From the NCBI RefSeq assembly GCF_003268675.1, contig NZ_CP029378.1, positions 7,626,001 to 7,690,000 on the forward strand: a stretch of 64,000 nucleotides of DNA, in the 5' to 3' direction. How positions within the stretch are numbered: position 1 is the stretch's first letter; each line of letters opens with the position of its first letter. Of the stretch, positions 19,879-29,124 are shown piece after piece. The stretch comes from Streptomyces bacillaris. GTDB lineage: Bacteria > Actinomycetota > Actinomycetes > Streptomycetales > Streptomycetaceae. The notes under the pieces are model-generated. The model did no database searches. It was not told where the DNA came from and worked only from the letters and a program-made list of their open reading frames with translations. Made by a program: the position numbers and the translations under genes.

Positions 19879-22155
19879 ATGGCGGACACCAGGCTGATCC
19901 AGAGCCGGTACCGGCTGCTCGATCTGATCGGGCGCGGTGGCATGGGCGAGGTGTGGCGGGCGCGCGACGAGTCGCTGGGCCGGCTGGTCGCCGTCAAATG
20001 CCTCAAGCCCATGGGCCCCCAGCACGACCAGGCGTTCACCCGCATCCTGCGCGAGCGCTTCCGCCGCGAGGCCCGGGTCGCCGCCTCCCTCCAGCACCGG
20101 GGCGTCACCGTCGTCCATGACTTCGGCGAGCACGAGGGCGTCCTCTACCTCGTCATGGAGCTGCTGGACGGACAGAACCTCAGCCAGCTCCTGGAGGAGA
20201 ACCAGCAGCGCCCGCTCCCCGTCGACCATGTCGTCGACATCGCGGAACAGGTCGCGGACGCCCTCGGCTACACGCATCGTCAGGGCATCGTCCACCGCGA
20301 CCTGAAGCCCGCCAACATCATGCGGCTGACCGACGGCACGGTGAAGATCTGCGACTTCGGCATAGCGCGCCTCGGCCGTGACATCGGCATGACCTCCCGG
20401 CTCACCACCACCGGCATCGCCATGGGCACCCCGCACTACATGTCGCCCGAGCAGATCGGCGGCAAGGAGGTCGATCACCGCAGCGACCTCTACTCGCTGG
20501 GCTGTGTGCTGTACGAGATCGCCACCGGCGTGCCGCCCTTCGACCTGGCGGACCCCTGGGCCATCCTCGTGGGGCACCGCGACACCCGGCCCGAGCCGCC
20601 GCGCACCCACCGCGCCGAACTCCCCGGCTTCTTCGACCGTGTGGTCCTGGACCTGCTGGCCAAGGCCCCCGACGAGCGGCCCGCCGACGCGAGCGACCTG
20701 CGCCGCCGCATCGTGCTCGGCCGCTCGGGCGAACAGCCCGTGCCCGGTGTCGTACGACAGGAGTCCGCACGGCCGGCGTCCGGGCATGCGGGTTCCGTAC
20801 GATCGGACACCGAACTACCCTCCTGGGCCCGGAACATGACGTCCGGTCACAAGGCGAACGGCTCCTTGAGCAGCCCCGCCGTCCCCAACCCCGCCGCCGG
20901 ACTCACCCGCCGCTGGACCACTGCGGCGAGCACCGCCGCTCCCCGGCCCCCGCTCACCGACGGCTCCGCCGGCGTGCCGCCCGCCCGTTCCGCCCCCACC
21001 CCCGCCGCCGACCGGCTCACCGCACTGGCGAGCCGCCACAGCGAGGGCGTCGACCTGGGACGGCTCGGCCGCTGGGAGGAGGCGGTCGAGGTGCACCGCG
21101 CGGTCGCCGCCGAGCGCGAGAGCCTCCTCGGGCCCGACCACCCGGACACGCTCGCCAGCCGGTACGAGGTCGGCCTCACCCTCAGCCGCACCGGCCGGGC
21201 CGCCGACGCGCTGCGCGAGTTCGGCCAGGTCGCCGCGGGCCGCGAGCGCATCCTCGGCCCCGACCACCCGCAGACCCTCGGGGCCCGGGAGCAGACCGCG
21301 TACGTCCTCGGCCAGCTCGGCCGCCACTTCGAGGCCCACCAGGTGTACGCGGCGGTCCTCGCCGCCCGGGAACGGTCCATGGGCCCCGACCACCCCGACA
21401 CCCTGCGCTGCCGCCACAACCTCGCCTTCAACCTCAGCCGGCTCGGCCGCCCCGAGGAGTCCTGGCAACTGGCCCGTCAGGTGGCCGACGACCGGTCCCG
21501 GCTGCTCGGCGCGACCCACCCCGACACGCTCGCCACCCGGTACGAGGTCGCCTACACCCTGGGCAGGCTGGGGCGCTGGGCGGAAGCCCTGGAGACGTAC
21601 CAGGACATCGCCCGGGCCCGCGCCGCCACCCTCGGCGCCGACCACCCCGACACCCTCGCCGCCCGCTACGAGGCGGGCATCAGCCTCGGCCGGCTCGGCC
21701 GCAGCGCGGAGGCGCTGGAGCTGTACCGCGCCCTGGTCGCCGACCGTACGCGGGTGGGCGGCCCGACCGACCCCGAGACGCTCCGCGCCCGCCACGGCCT
21801 CGGCGTCAACCTGGGGCGTATGGGCCACTGGGAGGAGGCGCTGACCGAGGCGCGCGAGGTGTGCGCGATCCGGGAGGAGTCCCTCGGCCCCGACCACCCG
21901 GACACCGTGATCAGCCGCCGCGAGGTCGCCGTCGCCCTCGGCTGGCTGGGGCGGTGGTCCGACGCGCTGACCGCGTACCGGGAGGTCGCGGAGGCACGCG
22001 GCCGGGCGCTCGGCCCCGACCACCCGGAGACCCTCGCCGCCCGCAACGACGAGGCCCACTGCCTGGACCGCCTCGGCCGGAAGGACGAGGCCGCCGAGCT
22101 CTACCGCACCCTCGCCGCCCACCGCGCCCAGAACGCCCTGCCACCCCAGCACTGA
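19879..22155 (+). CDS. Serine/threonine protein kinase with C-terminal TPR repeats
   Basis: 758 residues. The N-terminal kinase domain (about 10-275) has the Gly loop GRGGMGEV, catalytic Lys40, HRDLKPAN (139-146), DFG (159-161) and the activation segment ending GTPHYMSPEQ. A Ser/Pro-rich linker follows, then from about residue 380 to the end tandem tetratricopeptide repeats of about 42 residues, each carrying the phrase LGPDHPDTL or close. There is no transmembrane segment, so it is cytoplasmic, unlike PknB. The repeat type resembles TPR modules in signalling ATPases and probably binds protein partners that direct phosphorylation. ATG 19879 is chosen because the kinase domain starts 10 residues later. 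It is a single-gene unit. Confidence 0.92.
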   Translation: MADTRLIQSRYRLLDLIGRGGMGEVWRARDESLGRLVAVKCLKPMGPQHDQAFTRILRERFRREARVAASLQHRGVTVVHDFGEHEGVLYLVMELLDGQNLSQLLEENQQRPLPVDHVVDIAEQVADALGYTHRQGIVHRDLKPANIMRLTDGTVKICDFGIARLGRDIGMTSRLTTTGIAMGTPHYMSPEQIGGKEVDHRSDLYSLGCVLYEIATGVPPFDLADPWAILVGHRDTRPEPPRTHRAELPGFFDRVVLDLLAKAPDERPADASDLRRRIVLGRSGEQPVPGVVRQESARPASGHAGSVRSDTELPSWARNMTSGHKANGSLSSPAVPNPAAGLTRRWTTAASTAAPRPPLTDGSAGVPPARSAPTPAADRLTALASRHSEGVDLGRLGRWEEAVEVHRAVAAERESLLGPDHPDTLASRYEVGLTLSRTGRAADALREFGQVAAGRERILGPDHPQTLGAREQTAYVLGQLGRHFEAHQVYAAVLAARERSMGPDHPDTLRCRHNLAFNLSRLGRPEESWQLARQVADDRSRLLGATHPDTLATRYEVAYTLGRLGRWAEALETYQDIARARAATLGADHPDTLAARYEAGISLGRLGRSAEALELYRALVADRTRVGGPTDPETLRARHGLGVNLGRMGHWEEALTEAREVCAIREESLGPDHPDTVISRREVAVALGWLGRWSDALTAYREVAEARGRALGPDHPETLAARNDEAHCLDRLGRKDEAAELYRTLAAHRAQNALPPQH

Positions 22156-22305
22156 GCGGGGCCCGGGGCGCGGTGCCGGGCTCCGGGCGCCCGGCCGCCC
22201 CTGGGTGCCGCGTTGGCCGTGGGCCCGCGCCGGGCCCGGGGGCTGCCAGGCCCGACGTGCCCGGCACCCCTGGCCGGGACCCGGCCGCCCGTGTTACGAA
22301 GGTGC

Positions 22306-23904
22306 ATGCCCGCACCTGAGCCGTCCGCATCCCCGTCGTCCGCCCGCCAGCCGCACGCGCCCGCCCGGGACCGCTACGACGCCGTGATCGTGGGCGGCGG
22401 CCACAACGGTCTGGTCGCCGCCGCCTATCTCGCCCGCGCCGGGCAGTCCGTGCTCGTCCTGGAACGCCTGGACACCACCGGGGGAGCGGCGATCTCGACC
22501 CGCCCCTTCGCCGGGGTCGACGCCCGCCTCTCGCGCTACTCCTACCTGGTCTCGCTGCTGCCGCGGAAGATCGTCCGCGACCTCGGCCTGGACTTCGCCG
22601 TACGGAAGCGGACCGTCTCCTCCTACACCCCGGCGCTGCGCGACGGACGCCCCACCGGCCTGCTCGTCGGCGGCGACCGCACCCGGGAGTCGTTCGCCGC
22701 GCTGACCGGCGGCGAGCGGGAGTACGCGGCCTGGCAGCGCTTCTACGCCATGACGCAGCGCGTCGCGGAACGGGTCTTCCCCACCCTCACCGAACCGCTC
22801 CCCGACCGGGAGGTGCTACGGGCCCGCATCGACGACGCCGACGCCTGGCGGGCACTGTTCGAGGAGCCCATCGGGGTGGCCGTCGAACGGAACTTCACCG
22901 ACGACCTGGTACGGGGCGTCGTCCTGACCGACGCCCTGATCGGCACCTTCGCGGACGCCCACGACGCCTCGCTGCTCCAGAACCGGTGCTTCCTCTACCA
23001 CGTGATCGGCGGCGGCACCGGCGACTGGGACGTCCCCGTCGGCGGCATGGGCGCACTCACCGACGCCCTCGCCCGGGCCGCCCGAACGGCGGGCGCCGAG
23101 ATCCGCGTACGGCACGAGGCGACCCGCATCGAGACCGACGGCGGCCACGCCGAGGTCACCGTCCGCACCCCCGACGGCGACCAGACCGTCGCCGCCCGCC
23201 GGGTGCTGGTCAACGCCTCGCCGCAGGCCCTCGCCGCCCTCCTCGGGGAGACCCCGCCCCCGCCCGCCGAGGGTGCCCAGCTCAAGGTGAACATGCTGCT
23301 CACCCGGCTCCCGCGCCTCCGCGACCGGTCCGTCGACCCCCGGCAGGCCTTCGCCGGAACGTTCCACATCGCCGAGGGGTACGGGCAGTTGGCCGACGCC
23401 TACCGTGAGGCGGCGGCCGGCCGGCTCCCCACCGCCCCGCCGTCCGAGATCTACTGCCACTCGCTGACCGACCCCTCGATCCTCGGCCCCGACCTCGCCG
23501 CGCGCGGCTACCAGACCCTGACCCTCTTCGGCCTCCACACCCCCGCCCGGCTCTTCGCCGCCGACAACGAGACCGCCCGCGCCACCCTCCTGAAGGCCAC
23601 CCTCGCGGAACTGGACGCCCACCTGGAGGAGCCGATCACCGACTGCCTGGCGCTCGACGAGAACGGCGAGCCCTGCATCGAGGCCAAGACCCCGCTCGAC
23701 CTCGAACGGGACCTCCGTCTCCCCGGCGGCCACATCTTCCACCGCGACCTCTCCTTCCCGTACGCGGAGGAAGGCGTCGGGCGGTGGGGCGTGGAGACCG
23801 CCCACGCCAATGTGCTGCTCTGCGGCGCGGGCGCGGTGCGCGGCGGCGGTGTGAGCGGAGTGCCGGGCCACAACGCGGCGATGGCGGTGCTGGAGGCCTC
23901 CTGA
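22306..23904 (+). CDS. FAD-dependent oxidoreductase, phytoene dehydrogenase-like
   Basis: 532 residues with an N-terminal dinucleotide fold (AVIVGGGHNGLVAAAYLARAG, Gly cluster at 30-35, acidic end LVLERLDTTGG) and a C-terminal FAD motif (NVLLCGAGAVRGGGVSGVPGHNAA). This layout matches the CrtI/amine-oxidase superfamily group often labelled NAD(P)/FAD-dependent oxidoreductase or pyridine nucleotide-disulfide oxidoreductase domain 2. No carotenoid genes are nearby, so a carotenoid role is not supported. ATG 22306 has GAAGG 7 bases upstream. It is cytoplasmic and convergent with the serine hydrolase across a repetitive spacer. Confidence 0.88.
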   Translation: MPAPEPSASPSSARQPHAPARDRYDAVIVGGGHNGLVAAAYLARAGQSVLVLERLDTTGGAAISTRPFAGVDARLSRYSYLVSLLPRKIVRDLGLDFAVRKRTVSSYTPALRDGRPTGLLVGGDRTRESFAALTGGEREYAAWQRFYAMTQRVAERVFPTLTEPLPDREVLRARIDDADAWRALFEEPIGVAVERNFTDDLVRGVVLTDALIGTFADAHDASLLQNRCFLYHVIGGGTGDWDVPVGGMGALTDALARAARTAGAEIRVRHEATRIETDGGHAEVTVRTPDGDQTVAARRVLVNASPQALAALLGETPPPPAEGAQLKVNMLLTRLPRLRDRSVDPRQAFAGTFHIAEGYGQLADAYREAAAGRLPTAPPSEIYCHSLTDPSILGPDLAARGYQTLTLFGLHTPARLFAADNETARATLLKATLAELDAHLEEPITDCLALDENGEPCIEAKTPLDLERDLRLPGGHIFHRDLSFPYAEEGVGRWGVETAHANVLLCGAGAVRGGGVSGVPGHNAAMAVLEAS

Positions 23905-24186
23905 GCCTGCCGCGCGGGGGCCCGTCGCGCGGGCTTCCGGCACGCGGGGGCCCGGCGCGCGGGACCCCGGCAGGTGAGGGCTCGACCTCGCCGAGCCCTG
24001 CGCCGCCGGTCCCTGGCCTCGCCAGGCCCCGGGCTCGCCAGGCCTCCGGGCTCACCGGCCTCCGGCCTTACCGGCTCCCGCGCCGCTGGCCCCCGGGCTT
24101 ACCGGCCTCCGGCCTCGCCAGGCCCCGCGCCGCCAGCCCCCGGCTCCCCGGGCCCCGCCCCACCGCCCCCGCGCCCCTAGCTCGGC
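23905..24186. repeat. Degenerate G/C repeats between convergent genes
   Basis: The 282-bp spacer is made of imperfect copies of short units such as GGCCTCCGG, GCCAGGCCCC and GCGCGGGGGCCCG, giving many overlapping inverted repeats. No gene is supported. It probably ends both converging transcripts. Confidence 0.6.
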
Positions 24187-26184
24187 TCAGTCCGCCGAGA
24201 CCACCCAGCCCGTCGCCTCGATCCGCCCCGCGTCCCGGGGGCGGTCCGCGTCGAAGACCGTGCGGCCGCCGTCCCGGACCCGGAGAGCGTCGACGTACGC
24301 GCCGCGCCCCACGTACAACTGGTCCGTGGTGTAGCGCCACCTGAGCCGGACCCGCTTCCCGCGCCACGCCGACAGGTCCGCCTCCAGCCGGTGCCAGACC
24401 CGCCCCGACCAGCCGGATACCCAGCCCGCCGGATGCGGCTGCGGTCCCGGCCGGTGGTGGCCAGGCCCCGCACCGGCGTGACCGGCACCCGGCCCGGACC
24501 CCGGCCCCACCGTGGTGAACGGCACCGGCCGCCACTCCTGCCCCGCCGACGCCTCCAGCACCAGCCGGTCGGAGCCGGGTTCGGTGTCCCACCACAGGCC
24601 GCACTCAAGCCGGGCGCGTACGGAGTCAAGGCGCAGGGCGGGCAGGGTCAGCGTGGCGGTCGACGCGCTCGCCATCCCGGAGAACCAGGCCGTACGCCCA
24701 CGCTCCGGCCGGACCGGCACCGCCCGCGCCAGCTGGTTGGCCGTCGCCACCCGGGGCGCGCTGCCCGAGCGCCAGCTCCGTACGGGATGGACCGAGTTGC
24801 CCAGCACGACCAGGAACGTGTCGGTCGACGGGTCGAGCACCAGGCTGGTCCCGGTGAACCCGGTGTGGCCCGCCGAGCGCGGGGTGGCCATCGCGCCCAT
24901 GTACCAGTGCTGGTAGAGCTCGAAGCCGAGGCCGTGCTCGTCGCCGGGGAACGCGGTGTTGAAGTCGGTGAAGAGGAGATCGACGGAGGCCTCGGAGAGG
25001 ATGCGGGAACGGCCGTAGACCCCGCCGTTGAGCAGCGTACGGGCGAGGACCGCCAGGTCCCTGGCGCAGGAGAAGACCCCGGCGTGCCCGGCCACCCCGT
25101 CGAAGCCGTAGGCGTTCTCGTCGTGCACCTCGCCCCAGACCAGGCCGCGTTCGAGGCCGGACCAGGGGAGCCGGGCGTCCTCGGTGGCGGCGATCCTCGG
25201 CTTCCAGGAGGCGGGCGGGTTGTAGCGCGTGCGGTGCATCCCGAGCGGAGCAGTGATCTCGTCGTGGAGCAGGACATCCAGGGTGCGACCGGTGATCTCC
25301 TCCAGGATCAGTTGCAGCGAGATCAGATTGAGGTCGGAGTAGAGGTAGGTGCTGCCGGGTGTGCTCGCCGGCACCTCCTTCCAGAGCATCCGGAGCTTCC
25401 CCTCCCGGGTCGGCTCCTGATACAGCGGGATCCAGGACCGGAAACCGGAAGTGTGCGTCAGCAGTTGACGGACCGTGATGTCCTGCTTGCCGCCGCCCGC
25501 GAAGTCCGGGAGGTACGTGGCCACCGCGGCCTCCAGCTCCAGCGCCCCCCGCTCGATCTGCTGCACCGCCAGGATCGACGTGAACAGCTTGGAGATCGAG
25601 GCCAGGTCGAAGACGGTGTCCTCCGCCATCGGGATCTGCTGCTCCGCCGGGAACTCCACCCCGGTGTCCGTCGTCTCGTCGTACGCCGCGTAGCGCACCG
25701 CCTTGCCGATCGGCCGGTGCAGCGCCACCGTCCCGCCCCGCCCGGCGAGCAGCACCGCCCCCGCGTACCAGGGGTGCTTGGGGGAGTCCGCGAGATACGC
25801 CTCGGCCTCGCGCACCAGCTGGTCCAGCGGCCCCTGGAGCAGCCCGGCGCGGGCCGCGCTGCCGCGCCGCAGCGTGGGCCGGTGCGGACGACCTGCCTCT
25901 GGTGCCATGCCCGTTGCCGCTCCCGCCTCCGTCGTCGCCGGGCCCGTGCCCGGTGTGCCCCGTTCGGCCGCCCCGGCCAGGGGGATCGGCGCCAGGGCGA
26001 GCGCGCCGCCCAGTGCCAGTATCCCGCCGCCCAGTCTCCGGCGGCCGATGCCGATCCCGGTGGCGCCGACCGCGGCACCGACGCCCCCGGCCCCAGCTGT
26101 GTCCGTGGTCCCTGCCGTGACCCCGTTCTCCGCCGTGTCCCCGTTCCCCGGGGTCTCCCCGTTCCCTGCCGCGTACCCGGTCAT
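24187..26184 (-). CDS. Exported serine hydrolase, beta-lactamase/class C PBP family
   Basis: 665 residues read from ATG 26184. A twin-arginine-type signal lies unusually deep (RRRLGGGILALGG near 48-60) after a 47-residue Gly/Thr-rich lead, so the true start may be downstream. The catalytic domain (about 115-520) has the SxxK motif SISK (Ser196, Lys199), the Tyr motif YSD (282-284) and HTG (in AGHTGFTG). The last 130 residues form a Trp-rich beta domain that may bind surface polymer. Family members are D-aminopeptidases, esterases and peptidoglycan DD-peptidases, so secretion and cell-wall or ester hydrolysis are likely, while drug resistance is not implied. It is divergent from the nitronate monooxygenase unit. 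Confidence 0.88.
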   Translation of the reverse strand: MTGYAAGNGETPGNGDTAENGVTAGTTDTAGAGGVGAAVGATGIGIGRRRLGGGILALGGALALAPIPLAGAAERGTPGTGPATTEAGAATGMAPEAGRPHRPTLRRGSAARAGLLQGPLDQLVREAEAYLADSPKHPWYAGAVLLAGRGGTVALHRPIGKAVRYAAYDETTDTGVEFPAEQQIPMAEDTVFDLASISKLFTSILAVQQIERGALELEAAVATYLPDFAGGGKQDITVRQLLTHTSGFRSWIPLYQEPTREGKLRMLWKEVPASTPGSTYLYSDLNLISLQLILEEITGRTLDVLLHDEITAPLGMHRTRYNPPASWKPRIAATEDARLPWSGLERGLVWGEVHDENAYGFDGVAGHAGVFSCARDLAVLARTLLNGGVYGRSRILSEASVDLLFTDFNTAFPGDEHGLGFELYQHWYMGAMATPRSAGHTGFTGTSLVLDPSTDTFLVVLGNSVHPVRSWRSGSAPRVATANQLARAVPVRPERGRTAWFSGMASASTATLTLPALRLDSVRARLECGLWWDTEPGSDRLVLEASAGQEWRPVPFTTVGPGSGPGAGHAGAGPGHHRPGPQPHPAGWVSGWSGRVWHRLEADLSAWRGKRVRLRWRYTTDQLYVGRGAYVDALRVRDGGRTVFDADRPRDAGRIEATGWVVSAD

Positions 26185-26356
26185 CCGCAACCCCTTCCCG
26201 TGCCCGGAGCCGGTCGCCGCCCGGTGGTGCCCGCGCCACGGCCACGGCCCCGGCGCGAAAGTAACTTCCGAAATCTCGCCGAGCAGTGAAAGTTCCTGCC
26301 GCCGCCGAGGTTACTGTCGCCCCCGCCGTCCCGTACGCCTCCGGACCCGCAAAGAA

Positions 26357-26373
26357 TCTGACACTGCATCAGA
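26357..26373. promoter_or_regulatory. Predicted operator TCTGA-N7-TCAGA upstream of the nitronate monooxygenase operon
   Basis: The 17-mer TCTGACACTGCATCAGA sits 44 bases before the ATG at 26417. Its 5-base arms, N7 spacing and flanks (AAAGAA before, AAA after) match the perfect palindrome at 42259-42275. A TetR-type regulator of acyl-CoA metabolism is the likely reader. Confidence 0.6.
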
Positions 26374-26416
26374 AAATCTCTTCCCTCGGCCGCTCGGCTG
26401 CGCCATCCTGCCGCCC

Positions 26417-27526
26417 ATGGAGACGGAGCTGAGCAGAGAACTGGGCATCGAGCACGCCATCTTCGGCTTCACGCCGTTCCCCGCCGTCGCGGCGGCCATC
26501 AGCAGAGCCGGCGGCTTCGGCGTGCTCGGCGCGGTCCGCTACACCGACCCCCAGGAGCTGGCCCGCGACCTCGACCGGCTGGACAAGCTGGCCGACGGCA
26601 GGCCGTACGGACTCGACGTCGTCATGCCGGCCAGGAAGGTCGAGGGTGTCACCGAGGCCGATGTCGAGGCGATGATCCCCGACGCGCACCGGGGCTTCGT
26701 CCAGGAACTGCTGGCCCGTCACGGCGTGCCCGAACTTCCCGAGGGCGAGGCGAGCGGCTGGCGTATCACCGGCTGGATGGAGGAGGTCGCCCGGCGCCAG
26801 CTCGACGTGGCCTTCGAGTATCCGATCAAGCTGCTCGCCAACGCCCTCGGCTCCCCGCCCGCCGATGTCGTCGAACGCGCCCATGACCACGGCGTCCGTG
26901 TCGCCGCCCTCGCCGGAAGCGCCGAACACGCCCGCAGACACGCGGCGGCCGGTATCGACATCGTCGTCGCCCAGGGGTACGAGGCGGGCGGCCACACCGG
27001 CGAGATCGGCTCCATGGTGCTCGTCCCCGAAGTCGTCGAGGCCGTCGCCCCGCTGCCCGTGCTCGCCGCCGGAGGCATCGGCAGCGGCGAACAGATCGCC
27101 GCCGGGCTCGCCCTCGGCGCCCAGGGCGTCTGGCTCGGCTCCCTCTGGCTCACCACCGAGGAGGCCGACCTCCACTCACCGGCCCTCACCCGCAAGCTCC
27201 TCGCCGCGGGCTCCGGCGACACCGTCCGCTCCCGCGCCCTCACCGGGAAACCCGCACGCCAGCTCCGTACCGCATGGACCGACGCCTGGGACGACCCGGC
27301 CGGACCCGGCACCCTCCCCATGCCCCTCCAGGGGCTGCTGGTCGCCGACGCCGTCTCCCGGATCCAGAAGTACGAGGTCGGGGCGCTGCTCGGCACCCCG
27401 GTCGGGCAGATCGTCGGCCGGATGACCAGCGAACGCAGTGTGCAGGCGGTCGTCGACGATCTGACGCGCGGCTTCGAACGGGCCGTCACCCGCATCAACC
27501 GCATCGCCGGAAGGAGCGCTCCGTGA
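26417..27526 (+). CDS. Nitronate monooxygenase (2-nitropropane dioxygenase-like, FMN)
   Basis: A 369-residue TIM-barrel flavoprotein. Seen are LLANALGSPPADVVERAHDHGV in the barrel core, the catalytic-region phrase GYEAGGHTGEIGS (His in the GGHTG loop) and the FMN phosphate site LAAGGIGSGEQIAAGLALGAQGVWLG. The N-terminus lacks the usual long NPAP/M motif (TPFP here), so substrates other than nitroalkanes are possible; many such actinobacterial proteins sit in acyl-CoA gene sets. ATG 26417 has no good ribosome site. Its stop overlaps the next gene (GTGA), so it is coupled to a CoA ligase. The operator at 26357 probably controls the pair. Confidence 0.88.
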   Translation: METELSRELGIEHAIFGFTPFPAVAAAISRAGGFGVLGAVRYTDPQELARDLDRLDKLADGRPYGLDVVMPARKVEGVTEADVEAMIPDAHRGFVQELLARHGVPELPEGEASGWRITGWMEEVARRQLDVAFEYPIKLLANALGSPPADVVERAHDHGVRVAALAGSAEHARRHAAAGIDIVVAQGYEAGGHTGEIGSMVLVPEVVEAVAPLPVLAAGGIGSGEQIAAGLALGAQGVWLGSLWLTTEEADLHSPALTRKLLAAGSGDTVRSRALTGKPARQLRTAWTDAWDDPAGPGTLPMPLQGLLVADAVSRIQKYEVGALLGTPVGQIVGRMTSERSVQAVVDDLTRGFERAVTRINRIAGRSAP

Positions 27527-29073
27527 CCCCGCCCCCCAACGGCTTCTGGGCCCAGGCCACCGCCGACCCCCACCGCACCGTCCTCGTCGCCCCCGACGGC
27601 GAGGAGTGGAGCGCGGGCCGCCTCCACGCCGACGCCAACCGCATGGTCCACGGGCTGCGGGCGGCCGGGTTGCGCACAGGGGACGCGTTCGCCGTCGTCC
27701 TGCCCAACGGCACCGAACTCCTCACCGCCCACCTCGCCGCATCCCAGGCAGGCTTCTACCTGGTCCCGGTCAACCACCACCTCACCGGCCCCGAGACCGC
27801 CTGGATCGTCTCCGACTCGGGCGCCCGCGTCCTCATCACCCACGAACGCTTCGCCACCGCCGCGACGGCCGCCGCCGACGAGGCCGGACTCCCCGGCAGC
27901 CACCGCTACGCCGTGGGGATCGCCCCCGGCTGCCGCCCGTACGCCGACCTGCTCGACGGACACCCCGCCACCCCGCCGGAGAACCGCACGCTCGGCTGGG
28001 TCATGAACTACACCTCGGGCACCACCGGCCGCCCGCGCGGCATCCGCCGCCCCCTCCCCGGCAGGCTCCCCGAGGAGACGTACCTCGGCGGCTTCCTCGG
28101 CATCTTCGGCATCCGGCCGTTCGACGACAACGTCCACCTGGTCTGCTCACCGCTCTACCACACAGCGGTGCTCCAGTTCGCGAGCGCCGCTCTCCACATA
28201 GGACACCGGCTCGTCCTCATGGACGGCTGGGCGCCCGAGGAGATGCTCCGCCTCATCGACACCCACCGCTGCACGCACACGCACATGGTCCCGACCCAGT
28301 TCCACCGACTGCTGGCCCTGCCGGAGGAGGTGAAGGAGCGGTACGACGTCTCCTCGATGCGCCACGCCATCCACGGGGCCGCCCCCTGCCCCGCCCCCGT
28401 GAAACGCGCCATGATCGACTGGTGGGGGAGCTGCGTCGAGGAGTACTACGCGGCCAGCGAGGGCGGCGGAGCCTTCGCCACCGCCGAGGAGTGGCTGAAG
28501 AAGCCCGGAACCGTCGGCAAGGCCTGGCCGATCAGCGAACTCGCCGTCTTCGACGACGACGGCAACCGGCTCCCGCCCGGTCAACTCGGCACGGTCTACA
28601 TGAAGATGCTCACCGGCGGCTTCAGCTACCACAAGGACGAGACCAAGACCCGCTCCAGCCGCATCGGTGACTTCTTCACCGTCGGAGACCTCGGCATCCT
28701 GGACGAGGAGGGCTATCTCTTCCTCCGCGACCGCAAGATCGACCTGATCATCGCGGGCGGCGTGAACATCTACCCCGCCGAGATCGAGGCCGCCCTGCTC
28801 ACCCACCCCGCCGTCGCGGACGCCGCCGCCTTCGGCATCCCGCACGCCGACCGGGGCGAGGAGGTCAAGGCCGTCGTGGAACCGGCCGAGGGATACGAGG
28901 CGGGCGAGGCGCTCGCAGCCGAGATCCTGGCCCACTGCGAGCAGCGGCTCGCGGGCTACAAGCGCCCCCGCTCGATCGACTTCATCGCCGCGATGCCCCG
29001 CGACCCCAACGGCAAGCTCTACAAACGGCGGCTGCGCGAGCCGTACTGGGAGGGCCAGGAACGGCCCCTGTAG
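27523..29073 (+). CDS. Acyl-CoA synthetase (ANL superfamily)
   Basis: 516 residues starting at GTG 27523 inside the previous stop, with AAGGAG 8 bases upstream. The ANL P-loop reads YTSGTTGRPRG (near 165), the adenine region YYAASEGGG, the hinge GDLGILDEEGYLFLRDRKIDLIIAGGVNIYP and the C-terminal catalytic Lys in GKLYKRR. It activates a carboxylic acid as the AMP ester and transfers it to CoA; the acid is not predictable. It is coupled to the nitronate monooxygenase and ends at a strong terminator. Confidence 0.92.
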   Translation: MTPPPNGFWAQATADPHRTVLVAPDGEEWSAGRLHADANRMVHGLRAAGLRTGDAFAVVLPNGTELLTAHLAASQAGFYLVPVNHHLTGPETAWIVSDSGARVLITHERFATAATAAADEAGLPGSHRYAVGIAPGCRPYADLLDGHPATPPENRTLGWVMNYTSGTTGRPRGIRRPLPGRLPEETYLGGFLGIFGIRPFDDNVHLVCSPLYHTAVLQFASAALHIGHRLVLMDGWAPEEMLRLIDTHRCTHTHMVPTQFHRLLALPEEVKERYDVSSMRHAIHGAAPCPAPVKRAMIDWWGSCVEEYYAASEGGGAFATAEEWLKKPGTVGKAWPISELAVFDDDGNRLPPGQLGTVYMKMLTGGFSYHKDETKTRSSRIGDFFTVGDLGILDEEGYLFLRDRKIDLIIAGGVNIYPAEIEAALLTHPAVADAAAFGIPHADRGEEVKAVVEPAEGYEAGEALAAEILAHCEQRLAGYKRPRSIDFIAAMPRDPNGKLYKRRLREPYWEGQERPL

Positions 29074-29079
29074 CAGGAC

Positions 29080-29117
29080 GCGGGGTCCGTGAGGAAGAGC
29101 CCCCTCACGGACCCCGC
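29080..29117. terminator. 15-bp stem-loop between convergent genes
   Basis: Arms 29080-29094 and 29103-29117 pair perfectly with an 8-base loop, 6 bases after the CoA ligase stop and 8 bases from the acylase stop; it probably acts in both directions. Confidence 0.88.
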
Positions 29118-29124
29118 CCATCAG

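Noticed and set aside
22306..23904. Carotenoid (crt) desaturase
   Set aside because: Only the broad FAD fold supports it, and no crtE, crtB or other carotenoid genes are nearby.
24187..26184. Beta-lactam resistance gene
   Set aside because: The SxxK/YxN fold also covers esterases and DD-peptidases, and a large extra C-terminal domain is unlike resistance beta-lactamases.
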